This document shows, one piece after another, positions 24,401 to 35,458 of a DNA stretch of 64,000 nucleotides. The stretch spans positions 52,886,179 to 52,950,178 of the forward strand of contig JAKCOZ010000003.1 of assembly GCA_022605955.1 (NCBI GenBank), in the 5' to 3' direction. The notes under the pieces were generated by a model that saw only the letters and a program-made list of their open reading frames with translations, was not told the DNA's origin and made no database searches. The position numbers and the translations under genes are program-made. Positions within the stretch are counted from its first letter, which is position 1; every line of letters begins with the position of its first letter. This DNA comes from Rallus limicola. Taxonomy: Eukaryota > Chordata > Aves > Gruiformes > Rallidae.

Positions 24401-26177
24401 CCTTCACAAGTGAAACAATCTTCCTGCGTCAACATATGCATAGAGCACTGTGCCAGCCATCTGTCTTCCAGCTTGGCACATTTTTCCTTCGGTGCAAATT
24501 CCAGTAAATCTTTTTGTCAAATAGAGAGGAAAATGTTTTATAGTTGCCATAAAAACCACTTTCTCTCTCTTAGCCAAACCACAGTAAGTTCATAAAATTA
24601 ATTAATTTTCCATAATGCATGAGAGATACTGTGATCAATAAAGTAGAGTGGAAAACAATCTGCTGTAAATTTCTAACATGAGAGTTGCAAAAGGGATAAG
24701 AATGAATATAACCTATCTCTGATAATTAGCACAATAGTTAGTACATACTTAGACTATGTCATAAAATCTCTGAAGCAGAAACTGAGATCATCTGTACCAC
24801 AAAATGGTATGTGAATCTAACAAAAACCATAGTGCATATCTGGTAAATCTTTTATGCTATCACAGGGAGCTTTTTCTGTTGTTGTTATTGTTGTTGCTGT
24901 TGTGATGTTGGAGATTATTGTTATTATATCAATGTCATGTTTTGGTCATCAATATTTTTCTGGTCAGATCTTCCTACTGCTCAGCTCAAGCTTACATTTG
25001 TCACTGGCATCTTGTTATAAGTTTCTGGCCGTCTTGCTTGCTTTTATTTTTTCTCATTGTAGAAATACAATGAATGATCAAGTTTTTCCTTCTGATGTTA
25101 TTCTGCTCACTCCACATAGGCCCAAGTAGGTTGTTAGATTTGCATTTCCCAAACAGGGAGGAAAAAGAAAAGGAAAAAAATATTTTCAAAATATTTTCAA
25201 CATCCGTGATGACTGACATGCTGAATAGAGCTAAATCCCCTACTCTTTTCTGGGGAAATTGGCTTAGCAAAGAAATGGGCAATGTTTCAGCAGAAATCAT
25301 GTTTCACACTGAAAGAAATGGTCTAAAATGCTCACATGAGAAACTTTTCAAGGTTGCCAAGTCACTCAGGCTTTGCAGTGATTTTGTTTCAATTTTGTTG
25401 TTGTTCATAAGTCCCTGAAACACATTCATAACTTGGCATAAAATTCCTCTGAAATTTCTCCCCTCCCTTTGCAGATTGGTGACTATTTAAAAATGTGCCA
25501 GTGCTAGTTGTTGTCCAGAAACCAACTGCTTTAGCCACTGCTGTCGGTGATGCTCCGGTCCTTCCGCAGTGCCAGCGGTGACACTCGCCATGGCACGTGT
25601 CAGTCTTCCCTGCAGTCTAACCCCTGGGAGCCCCCTCCGCACAACCGCTTGTACAGATGTGCCAGAGCAGTGTGTAGCCAGCCATCACTCAGGCACAACT
25701 GCTCCATTTCCCAGCGTTATGGTGTTTCTCACTGACACAATTGTTAACATGCTCTTCAGAAATGTTCTCAAATCACAGCCTTTCCTGGTATTTATTCTAG
25801 GCAGGAATATGTCAGCATATACTGGTTCTGGGCAGCTCCCAGGAAAACAAAAGGCTCCAGGGACCTTCTCCCTCACCTCAATATGTCAGCAGGACAGTAG
25901 ATTATAGAGATAAAGCCAGTAATATTTTTTTTGTACTCTTAGCTCTACAAACCTCAACACAGCTGAACTTTGCTTTGGCTCAAAATACATTTGCTCTCCT
26001 TGGGGCTTTTAACACACTAAGTCTTTTGTCTTTCAGTTTTACCTCAAATCCATTCTTCCACCAAGTAATCTTGCTTGCATGCCTAACAGCTCCAGTGCTC
26101 CTTCAGTGAACTCCTTGGCTCAGCTGACGCCAATGACCTAAGTCCTCGGGCCTGCAGGAAAGGCAGGATTTCAGCTC
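21497..26177. other. Non-coding stretch; simple GTT tract inside
   Basis: No gene is supported. A (GTT)-rich simple tract lies at 24877-24905. A CpG-containing, GC-richer patch is at about 25545-25700. Frames near 22.4-23.05 kb (up to 113 codons) are not recognisable. Confidence 0.35.
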
Positions 26178-26727
26178 TCATTCTTGTAAACTTTCTTCAT
26201 CTTCACTGTACACCTTCATTTTTATTTTTAATTTCCTATTGCTATTTCCTAAACCTCGTTCTTTATTGCTGGTTTGTAGAAGTTTGCCTCGAATTCTCCA
26301 TTTCCTTGGCATTTGCAGCTCTTCAGAGGCTCCACTTCTAAGTTTTGCAAATGTGCTGATTGGGGGGTGTCTGTGTCCTGTTTCAAATAAAAGCATCAAA
26401 GCCTTTTTACTGGCTGGGCACATTCACTGCATAAGTGAATGTTTGCTGAGCACCCAGAGCCAGCTGACTGTTCATGTGTAACACAATGCAGTGCCCGTCT
26501 GCATACACTGTCACAACAGTTTTCTTGGGTTCTTTTGCTTTTGCCTCCTGAATGCAAACTGAACTTCTGATATCCTGACCTATGCACATTTGTATTCCTT
26601 GATGCCCAACTGATGCAACAGGCACAGCCTCAGAGTGACCTTTCTCTTGGCTGGAAGGATGCCCACGTCTCTTCCTCCTCATGGCTGCTTGATTGAAGAT
26701 GATTAAAGCACCATGTTTTCGAGAGGG
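26178..26727 (-). pseudogene. Doubtful broken reading frame, unrecognised
   Basis: Two minus-strand frames overlap by 17 bases. The first is open from about 26727 (first ATG at 26682) down to a stop at 26407 and includes KKTVVTVYADGHCIVLHMNS. The second (ATG at 26423, stop at 26178) has a very basic middle and an acidic end, KMKVYSEDEESLQE. Together they give about 190 codons with one frame change, as expected of a decayed gene or retrocopy, but also possible by chance. There is no AATAAA soon after the last stop and I recognise no family. A weak acceptor-like tract ending in cag lies two bases before the first ATG. Confidence 0.18.
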
Positions 26728-28499
26728 TTATTTGATGTGTGAGTAGTTTTGACTGTTAGTCCACAGTATGATAAGGATGTGTTCTTAATGATTATTCCTT
26801 GGATGAAACGTATTTAAAACAGGAGCTTGCAGTTACGTTCAGGAATGCAAACAAGGAAAAAGGAAAGAGGAATACTGCAAGGCTAAATGGTTCCTGCTGT
26901 CTCTTTTGAAAGGGAGGAGGTACAATACAGAAAGACATATTGATTCAGTCAATCAGAAGGCTGCTGGGGTGGTAAATAGTTGCTTCTATAGCTGTAGAAA
27001 TGTTTATTAATGAAGATCCCTACTTAGAACATACCTGTTATCTTGAGAACCATTATGTTGTGAATCTGCAGCACAGCTCCTCCTGTTTTCACTGCATGAA
27101 AGATGCATTTACACAACAGTGAGATCCCAAACTTTCTTTGAAATGCCACCATAAAGTATCTCTGTGTTATATCTGTATTCTGACTCTTCGAGGATCCAAA
27201 ATCACTGCTCCTTTGGATGAGAAACTTGCTGATACTGGTACTGTTTGGAACTTGAGCCTTCAATTGCTGACTCACACAACAGTCAACTTAAAAGAAATGG
27301 CAGTTCTATGAACATGTGTTTTCTGCTTACAAAAATACCCCCTCCTTCTCTGCAGGGATCAGGAAGAAGTTTTCTCTCCCTTTCTCTCTTCCCTTCCCCA
27401 CAAAAATTCATGCTCACCACAATGCTTCCTGTTTAATTTAGTTCACACCTGCTGCTTTTGCAGTCTTGATGTTGCTAACATTTCTCCCAGCCTTTCTAAA
27501 TGTTAGAAAGCAATGATTTTCTTCAGGGTGTGGGACATGGCAACCAGAACTCAGCTATTATCTGAAAACAGAATTTGTAAATGTTGTCTCTTGTGATGAA
27601 GTTAAGGCAGCTTTATTTTGATTCCAGACTCTCAGTATTAATAACATCTTGAAAAACCAAGAGATGGGTGAAGGATTTTTTAAAAGATATATGCCATGGC
27701 TGTGTTACATTCTTGAGATGGATTGTTCTGAAAATATCTAGTGCTTTGTCTTTTCATCACCTTACCTTTGACATCTGGATAAATCCACAGGTATACAAAG
27801 AATTAATAATGATGAATCTGACCATTTCTAATTTCTTTTGAAAACAATCATAAGCAGTTATAAAACAGTAATTAGTGATCAGTAATTAATTAAAATTTAA
27901 TCTCTTTGAGTAAGTGGTAAGGATTAAGTATGAGTCATGCTAATCATGTCTAGGCTGAACTGAGAAGAGGGAGATTCTTTCCCTGTAAGGTGTGTTTGAA
28001 AGCCCTTATCAGATTTTGTATCATCATCTTTCAGTTCCCTCCTCTGCTTCCAAGTTGCAACTGGCAAAGACTGGATTGTGCTACCAATGATACTAGAACC
28101 TGAGAGTACCCTGCTGAAGATCTAACACAGTTGTTTGGTGTCTCTCAAGTGCCATTTACTTGACTTGTCTTTTCAGGATGGTCCTTGTAGTCAGCCATCT
28201 CCTTACCCAGGTCTAAGTACTGCTTTGGAAGAAGCTGGCTGCAGCAGCCCTGAGCAGAGCCAGCGTGTGAGCCAGCAATTAATCAGCATAGACAATCACA
28301 CCACCAGTGCTTAGACTCACTCCTGGGCCTCTCATATTTGGCAGATAGGCATAGACTTTGACTCATCTTCTAATGATGCCCTAGGGCTTATGTGGTTTGT
28401 TTCTGCAGCTCTGATACTTTAAATCAGTTTAACAGCATAAAATCTGTATCTTTCCATTCAGATTGACCTGAAATTGTAAATGAAAACTTGTAGGGTAGA
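26728..28499. other. Non-coding stretch, nothing identified
   Basis: AT-rich, with scattered short frames only. Confidence 0.4.
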
Positions 28500-29012
28500 G
28501 TATGGTAAGAGGTCAAACCTGGAGTGCTGTGTCCAACGAAGGGCTCTTGAGTACAAGAAAGGTATACACCTACAGGACTGAGTACAGCAAGGGACAATGA
28601 AGATGAAGGAATTAGAGCAGCTGATGTACAAGGCAAAGCTGGCTGTTCAGTCTGGAGAAGAGAAGACTAAAGAGCAGTTTAATCAATGCGTATAAAAACC
28701 TGACGGGGTAATAAAGAAGTCTGGGGCAGCTCTTCTCAGTGGTGCCAAGGGGAATGACAACAAGCAATAAGCACCAACTGGAATACAGGAAATTCCATTT
28801 AAAGCAGGAAATAGCTCTCTTTACCTGAAGGTGATCAAAACCTGTAACAGAATTCTCAAAGTTGTGAAGTCTCCACTCTCCAGCTTTGAGTATCTCCAAA
28901 GATACTTAAAGCCTGACTGGGCTCAGCCTTGAGAACCCTGCTTTGAGCAAGCGGTTGGACCAAATGATTGCCAGAAGTGCTTTCTACTCTCAGCTGCTCT
29001 ATGGTGCTGTGA
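28500..29012 (+). mobile_element. CR1 LINE 3' end, heavily degraded
   Basis: The CR1 order is kept: ggagtgctgtgtccaacgaa, then tcagtctggagaagagaaga, aatcaatgcgtataaaaacc, tggaatacaggaaattccat, gaagtctccactctccagct, accctgctttgagcaagcgg and ttggaccaaatgattgccag, with a tail near gctgctctatggtgctgtga. Several internal deletions and many substitutions mark it as older than the other copies here. Confidence 0.8.
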
Positions 29013-29471
29013 AATAGTAGGATGTAAAAGTTGGTCCTTGTTATTATTTCCTACAGAAAATATTGTCTGGAAAGTATGTCCACAAGTTTTTAAATCTATT
29101 TGGTACATATGGAAGTACAAAAGCCTGATTAATGCTTAAGTGGAGAAGCACCCAATTTTGTTGTGCTTATGAAATTATGTACATATAAGTGTTGCATGTA
29201 TTTTGTTTTTTAAAATTGGTATTAATTATAGTTCTTCAGATGTTTTCTGTCCCTCTCTTTTTCAGTCCTTGTGATGGCATGGTTTGCCACAGCCACCATT
29301 TTCAACCTCACAGTATTGAGGAAACAATTGTCATAAACATGAGGCCCTTTAAGGGCAAATGAAGAGAAGCCACGTCTCCTCTGATGTGCCAGGCAGTACA
29401 AACAACCCTGCAGAGCTTCTTTGCTCCGGCCTGAGCTCTGGTTCTGTGGCCAGCAGCAAAAAGGACCATCA
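29013..29471. other. Non-coding stretch, nothing identified
   Basis: AT-rich up to about 29.25 kb; no element was recognised. Confidence 0.4.
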
Positions 29472-29820
29472 TGGTTTAACCCCAGGCAGTTTAATAGGAT
29501 AAAAAAAGGAAGAAAATAGCAAATGCAATAGCAATATAATATAAACCAAGGGACACAGAAATGCAACTGTTCACCCTACATGGAAACCCCACCCCAATGC
29601 ACAGTGTGTTTCTAGGCAATGACCACACCTCCTGGCTCACTTCCCCTCTTTAATATAGTCTCACATGGCAGGGAATGTCCCTTTGGCCAATCTGGGTCAG
29701 CTGCCCTGGTTGGGCTCTCCCAGCTTCTTGTGCACCTGGCAGGGTGTGGGAAGCTGGAAAGCCCTTGACTTAGTGTGGGCATTGCAACAACCCAGCAACA
29801 GCTAAAACATTAATGTGTTA
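29472..29820 (-). mobile_element. ERV LTR, type A, internally deleted and 5'-truncated
   Basis: The plus strand starts tggtttaaccccag, the complement of the LTR 3' terminus, and jumps straight to gcagtttaatagg, losing roughly 100 bases that intact copies carry between these words. The complement of a poly(A)-type signal (attaaa, within gtttaatagg) and of a TATA-like element (ctttaatatagtc, near 29650) are visible, as are the family words tgtccctttggccaatctgg and agcttcttgtgcacctgg. It stops at acattaatgtgtta, about 90 bases short of the LTR start. No coding sequence is attached. It is the same family as the piece at 1-87. Confidence 0.85.
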
Positions 29821-30210
29821 CCAAAATTATTCTTGAACTTGAGGCTGTCTGCAAGCTGTAATTGGAGGTGATAAATCAAAGAACTGCTGTGCATACAAAT
29901 CTGCTCAGGAATCATGGACAACACAAGAACGGGAGGTACCAAGCCAAGAGATGTGGTCACTGGGAAAATAATAAATTATATTCATGAAAAAATGCAAGAT
30001 ATAGGAACTAGAAGACTACTCTTTATACTTTAAAAAATGTAGTCTTGTGTAGGAAAAGTGCGGGGATAGAGAATCTTCTTAATGACTATCATGTGCTTTT
30101 TCTGTATTTTCCCCAAGGGTGATGGAGAATTTTCTTAGATTTATGACTAAGTTTTGAGTTCTTAATTTCAAGCCAACTCTACAATTAGGTAAACATTTTA
30201 GTATTTTTAT
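29821..30210. other. Spacer between LTR and CR1
   Basis: AT-rich DNA with nothing recognised. Confidence 0.4.
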
Positions 30211-32045
30211 CATAGAATCACAGGGTCACAGACTGTTTTGGACTGTAAGGGACCTCAAAGCCCATCTAGTCCCAAGCCCCTGCCATGGACAGGGACACCC
30301 TTCATTAGACCACATTGCCCAAAGCCCCATCCAGCCTGGCCTTGAACACTGCCAGGGAGGGGGCAGCCACAGCTTCTCTGGGCAGCCTGTGCCAGGGCCT
30401 CACCACCCTCACAGGAAAGAGTTTCTTCCTGACATCTAATTTAAATCTACTCTCCTGCAGCTTAAACCCAATATCCTATGTCCCATCTATACCCCTGTAA
30501 ACAGTTTCTCTCCAGATTTTGTATAGGCTGCCTTTAGGAAATGGAAGGCTATAATAAGATCTTCCTGGAGCCTTTTTGTCTCCAGGCTGAAGAAGCCTAA
30601 CTCTCTCAGCCTGTCTTCATAAGGAGAGGTTCTCCAGCCCTCTGATTGTCTTCATGGCCCTCCTCTGGACCCATTTCAACAGTTCCATATCCTTCTTACA
30701 TTGGGATATCCAGAGCTGGGTGCAGTACTGCATGTAGGGTCTCATGAGAGGGGAGTAGCAGGGGAGAATCACCTCCCTTGACCTACTGACCATGCTCCTT
30801 TTGATGCAGCCCAGGTTACAGTTGGCCTTCTGGGCTGCAAGCACACATTGTCAGCTCATGACAAGCTTCTCATCTACCAGCACCCCATGACCTTCTCTGC
30901 AGGGCTGCGCTCTTTCACATTATCTCCCAGCCTGTATTGATGACAAGGATTGCACTGACCCAGGTGCAGGGCCTTGTGCTTGGCCTTGTTGAACCTCATG
31001 AAGTCACATGGGTCCACCTCTCCAGCTTGTCTAGTGTGGCATCTCATCCTTGTGCCATATCAACTGCACCACTCAGCTTAATATCATCTGGACTTGCAGA
31101 GGATGCACTCAATATCACCATCAATATAATCAATCAATACACCCAAGTCCTTCTCTACAGGGCTACTTCAAATCTACTTTTTGCCCAGTCTGTAGCTGTG
31201 CTTAGGACTGAGCTGACCTGTGTGCAGGACATCCCACTTGGCTATTTTGGACTTCATGTGGTTCTCATGGGCCTGCCTCTCAAACCTATCAAGGCTCCTC
31301 TTGATGGCATTTCACATCTCACAGCTTGTTAGCACCCTTGGTGACAACGCTCTCAATCCCACTTTCCATGTCACTGACAAAGATGTTCAACAGTGCCAGT
31401 TCCAATACCAGCTCTGAGGAAAGTAATTTTTTCACTGATCTCCACTTGAACATCGAGCCACAACAATTTGAGTGTGACATTTCAGTCAATTCCTTATCCA
31501 CCAAGTGGTCCATCCATCAGATCCATGTTTCTCCAATTCACAGACAAGGAAGTCATGTGGGACAATGTCAAATGCTTTGCACAAATCCAGGTAGATTATA
31601 TCAGCTGCTCTTCCATTATTCACCAGCACTGGAACCCCATCATGGAAGACCACCAGATTTGTCAGGCAGGACTTGCCTTTAGTGAAGGCATGTTGGCTGT
31701 CACCAATCACCTCCTTATTTTCCATGTGCCTGAACACAGTTTCCAGGAAGATCTTCTCCATGATCTTGCCAGGCACTGAGCTGAGGCTGACTGGCCTGTT
31801 CTTCCCTGGTTCCCTCTTTTTTTAAAAGTGAGGGTTATTTTTTCCCTTTTCCAGCCAGTGGGAACTTCACTGGACTGCCATGACTTCTCAAATATGATGG
31901 AGAGTGGTTTAGCCACTTTACCTACAAGCTCCCTTGGGACTTGCAGATGGATGTCATCAGGTCCCATGGATATCTGCACCTTCAGGGTCCTTAGATATTC
32001 TTTAACCTGACCTTCTACAGTAGTGGTTCTTCCTGCTCCCAGACC
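30211..32045 (-). mobile_element. CR1 LINE, ~1.8 kb, including part of ORF2 reverse transcriptase
   Basis: The largest mobile element in the window. The left edge carries the complement of the tail (catagaatcacagggtcaca), followed by the 3' UTR (cccatccagcctggccttga, gggcagcctgtgccagggcc), the ORF2 end (ctcatgagaggggagtagca, tgcagcccaggttacag) and then reverse-transcriptase sequence. It fades near 32045. A full CR1 is about 4.5 kb, so ORF1, the endonuclease and the N-terminal part of the reverse transcriptase are missing. Frameshifts and stops make it inactive. Confidence 0.95.
31486..31979 (-). pseudogene. CR1 ORF2 reverse transcriptase remnant, frameshifted
   Basis: Two overlapping frames encode CR1 polymerase. 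The upstream one (31979 down) has LSIIFEKSWQSSEVPTGWKR, then KITLTFKKR, where the frame is lost near a run of seven T on the plus strand (about 31818). The second (31776-31486) has VPGK-like [31 protein letters not shown] (fingers region) and the motif-A segment YLDLCKAFD at residues 62-70 of that frame, ending at WWIRN. Motif A keeps its aspartates. The catalytic FADD-type motif lies outside the open part. The family copies RNA into DNA at genomic nicks; this copy cannot. Confidence 0.9.
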
Positions 32046-34298
32046 CAGCCTTTGCCTTAGGTGAGTTGAGCTGAGTGGCTAGAGCCCCTGCTGGTGAAGA
32101 AAGAGGCAGGACTACTCTTTTAGTAAGAGTACTGTGTGGGTACTTTTGGCCAAGTTAGTCACACGCATGAACACAAATATTTAACTGAACAGTCTATTAT
32201 TCATGAAGATCTAGTAAATATGGTTGAGTAGGTAAACAAGGAATTAATACCTTTTTTATAATAAAAATTATAATTTATTTGATGTGACAGGTCAAAACTT
32301 ACTCAGAACTAGGACAGTAAAAGGGTCTATCTTCAGATATGAAAGATATGGTGGCTTCTGCAGAAAGATTATAAAAGATGGGAGAGGGTTTTTTTGGTGA
32401 AGCTGAGGACTTGTCTGTGCAATTGGCAAAGTGAGTAGTGAGGCTGTTCCTAAAAGCAAGTGACCCAGTGTGCTGGTATTGACTGTCTGAATGTGCATCT
32501 ACAGACAGTGCCAGTTATTTTCATAATACTGAACTAATATTATGACTTTGATATTAGTTTTATTTCAATATTAGTTTTATTTCAATGTTATTTTGTTATA
32601 TGATAGAATTCTTGTAGGTAATGATATGTGTTAATTCTGTTATATTTTCTCTCTATGTTAACTTCTTCAGACTCCAAGTTTTCTTCTGATGTCTTGGAAA
32701 TCTGTGAATCTTTATACAAAACTTTTTCTCATGTTAGTCTTGAGGTAGCTGAGTTTTATCTTGAAAACTTTTGTCAAGTGTTGCAATAAATGAAAGTCTT
32801 ACCTGACACACATAAACATTTTCTATTACACTAAAATTATTTTGCTGTGTAATAAAGAGCCTTGTGGGTAAGTAGTGTGATGCTCACTCTTAAGGCATTA
32901 AAAGCTTACTACTGGACAAGGCAGTAAAATTTTAGAATAGTCTCTATCTTGGCTAAGGTATCTCATGGATTTAGTTACTATGTAGCAGAGATTTATTAAT
33001 TTCAGGCTCCTTGGACCACTGCTCATCATTCCTTTTGGTATTTCATGCTATTGCTACCAATCCTATGTCCAGTTAAAAGGAATTGTTATGAGAACTGTTC
33101 CCAGATCAGAGTTTTCACAGGTTCCTATTTCTGTGCTCCTAGTATTAAAAACTAGGCTCGAGGGATGTAAAATATGAACTTCAAACCTGTTTTATCTGTA
33201 TTGTAATAAAATTGTGATCTGTATTTTAGATTACAGTCACATATATAGTATGTATTTATTTTCTACTGTTGGAATATCCTGTACCCACTTGCTAAAATTC
33301 TTAAAACAGAATGTATAATAAAACTGAGAATTCAGAAAGGAGAAAAAAAATATGTGGACTTTCACGGTATGCACGGTGGCTGTGCTGTTACAGTCTTTCT
33401 CACCTAGTCACTGTAGACTAGTAGAACTTGGGAAAATCCCTTCAGCTGCATTTTGCTCTCCATCCATCTCTTCTAAAACCACGAAACATAAAGGACAACA
33501 AAGACCTCCACTACCCTCTCTCCAATGATCACTAAATTGAAAGCACAGACTTCTCAGCTTGGCTGTCAAGGCAAAACATCCTGTAAAAGAAATCCAAGTA
33601 CCTGGTAGTTTTGAAAGATATAAATAAAACAGAATAGATGCCTCAGAGCATGAAAATGTTTAGTTTGATTCTTTATATTTTGCTTATTGACAGTGGTTCT
33701 GAACCCATGACGATGGGACTGTGTTCTTAGCCTCTTAATTAATCCCTCAGTGCTCACACACCAGCAGGGTTGAGATGCTCCAGCCTCATACATGGCACAG
33801 AACAAACCCATAATAAAGGGCCAAAGATCTTTTCCTCCTCTTAAATGATATGGAATGAATTGTTCCAACAGTTGGGAGAGGTACAAACCATAGTAGGCAA
33901 TAGGCACTATTATGGCCTGTCCAAGTTTGAACCCATTCTTGTGGGTAGGCAAGGCAGTAGAGACATGGTGACACATTTTGACATATAACAGAGCCCAAAG
34001 TAAAAACAGACCTTCAGCCCCAGGTGCACATGCTGAAGGAGATGAAGCACATGTCGGTGTCACTTTACGGTGGCTGGGTGGGGACAGTACAGTTTCAGCA
34101 TATATCACAGTTGTAGCTTCATTTTTGTTGTTGTAGACAGAGAATCATAGGTGAGACTGCACAATAAACCAGCAAGACTCTGTGTGCCAGCTCTAGTGAT
34201 TGTCAGTATTTGGTCAGCTTTGGTAGAGAGACAACTTGAGGGGGAAAGTGAGGCAGGATGAGAGAAGTGCTGACTTGATTTTAATCTCATCTGTTTTC
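32046..34298. other. Non-coding stretch between CR1 and LTR
   Basis: Very AT-rich at 32.2-33.3 kb. A 180-codon minus frame at 33566-34108 is the longest host-like open frame in this part, with no domain I recognise; it does not continue into LTR coding sequence and is treated as chance. Confidence 0.35.
32551..32584. repeat. 17-bp direct repeat, 2 perfect units
   Basis: The unit atattagttttatttca is at 32551-32567 and again at 32568-32584, identical and without spacer: a recent-looking tandem duplication in AT-rich DNA. Confidence 0.95.
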
Positions 34299-34303
34299 CC
34301 TCC

Positions 34304-35453
34304 TGGTTTAGATTTGCATGGTAAGGTTTTGGCGGGTGGGGAGGGACTGCAGGGGTGGCTTCTGTGAGGAGCTGCCAGAAGGTTCCTCTAGGTCCAACAC
34401 AGTAAATAACAGCTGGCTGAAGGATGGACCTGCTGCTGAGTAAGTCTGAGCCAAACTGTGACAGTGGTAGTGCCTCTGTGATAACATTTAAGCAGGAAAA
34501 TAGCCCCAAGCATCAGCTTTTTACTGCCAGAGGAAGGAGTTGGAAGATGTGAGAGACTGCAGACACCAAGGTTATTGAAGAAGGAGAGGGAGGATGTGCT
34601 CCAGGTGCCAGAGCAGAGATATCCCTGCAGCCCATGGAGAAGACCACAGTGAAGCAGGTTGTCCCTTTGCAGCCCATGGAAGATGGTGGGGAGAGATCTC
34701 TCCTGCAGCACAATGGGGGACCCCACAGTAGAGCAGGTGGAGGCACCTGAAGCATGCTGTGCCCAGGTGGGAAGCCCACACAGGAGAAAGCTCCTAGCAG
34801 AACCTGCAGCCGGTGGAAGGAGAGAGAGAGGGGCCCATGCTGGAGCAGCTTTGCTTGGGGGGAACTTGTTACCCTGTGGAGGACTCTGCTGCAGCAGTCT
34901 AGTCCTGAAGGTCTGCACCCCATGGAAGCCACACTGGGGCAGTTTGTGAAGAGCCAAAGCTCCTGTAGGAAGGACTCACATCGGAAAAGTTCATAGAGGA
35001 CTGTCTCCTGTGGGTGGGACCCCACACTGGAGCAGAGGGAGGGTGTGAGGACTTGTCCTACTGAGAAGGAAGGAGTGGTAGAGACAATATGAGATGAATT
35101 GACTTCAACCCCCAGTCCCCATCCCCCTGTGCAGCTCAGAGAGAGGAAGGAAAGAAATCATGAACAAAGTTGAGCCTGGGAAGAAGGGAAGGGTGGGGGA
35201 AGGTGTTTTTAAGATCTGGTTTTATTTCTCATTATCCTACTCTGTTTTGATTCGGTAATAAATTAAATGGGGGGGGGGGGGGGGGGCGGGTATTCCATGT
35301 TGGTCTGTTTTGCCCTTGACACTAATTGCGGAATGATCTCTCCCTGTCCTTATCTGAACCCATGAGCCTTTCATTATATGTTTTCTCCCCTGTCCAGCTG
35401 AAAAGGGGAGTGATAGAGTGAGTCTGGCCTCCAGCCAAGGTCAACCCACCACA
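34304..35453 (+). mobile_element. Solo LTR, type B (ERVL-like), with 5-bp target duplication
   Basis: The element begins TGGTTTAGATTTGCATGG and ends caacccaccaCA. It is flanked by CCTCC at 34299-34303 and again at 35454-35458. It carries the family's repeated gcagcccatgga modules (about 34628 and 34670), the segment ggactgtctcctgtgggtgg, an AATAAA at 35257-35262, and the end block tccctgtccttatctgaacc, ctcccctgtccagctg, ccagccaaggtcaaccc. No primer-binding site or gag/pol/env sequence adjoins it, so it is the product of recombination between the two LTRs of a former provirus. A 5-bp duplication fits ERVL-class elements. Minus-strand frames of up to 189 codons inside it are not genes. Confidence 0.93.
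35269..35286. repeat. G18 homopolymer inside the LTR
   Basis: Eighteen consecutive G, then C and GGG, seven bases after the LTR's AATAAA. The sister copy at 57563-58732 has no such run. The exact length is likely unreliable. Confidence 0.9.
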
Positions 35454-35458
35454 CCTCC

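Noticed and set aside
1..29820. The type A LTR pieces at 1-87 and 29472-29820 as two halves of one broken LTR
   Set aside because: The left piece begins almost exactly where the right one ends in the family, but that edge is simply the window border, and 29 kb separates them.
30937..31682. Plus-strand frames of up to 131 codons
   Set aside because: Antisense to CR1 ORF2.
33566..34108. 180-codon minus frame as a host or retroviral gene
   Set aside because: No recognisable domain, no splice or poly(A) context, and it stops before the LTR border, so it is not proviral coding sequence.
34388..35025. Open minus-strand frames of 170-189 codons as genes
   Set aside because: They run antisense through the GC-rich repeated modules of a solo LTR and overlap each other in different phases.
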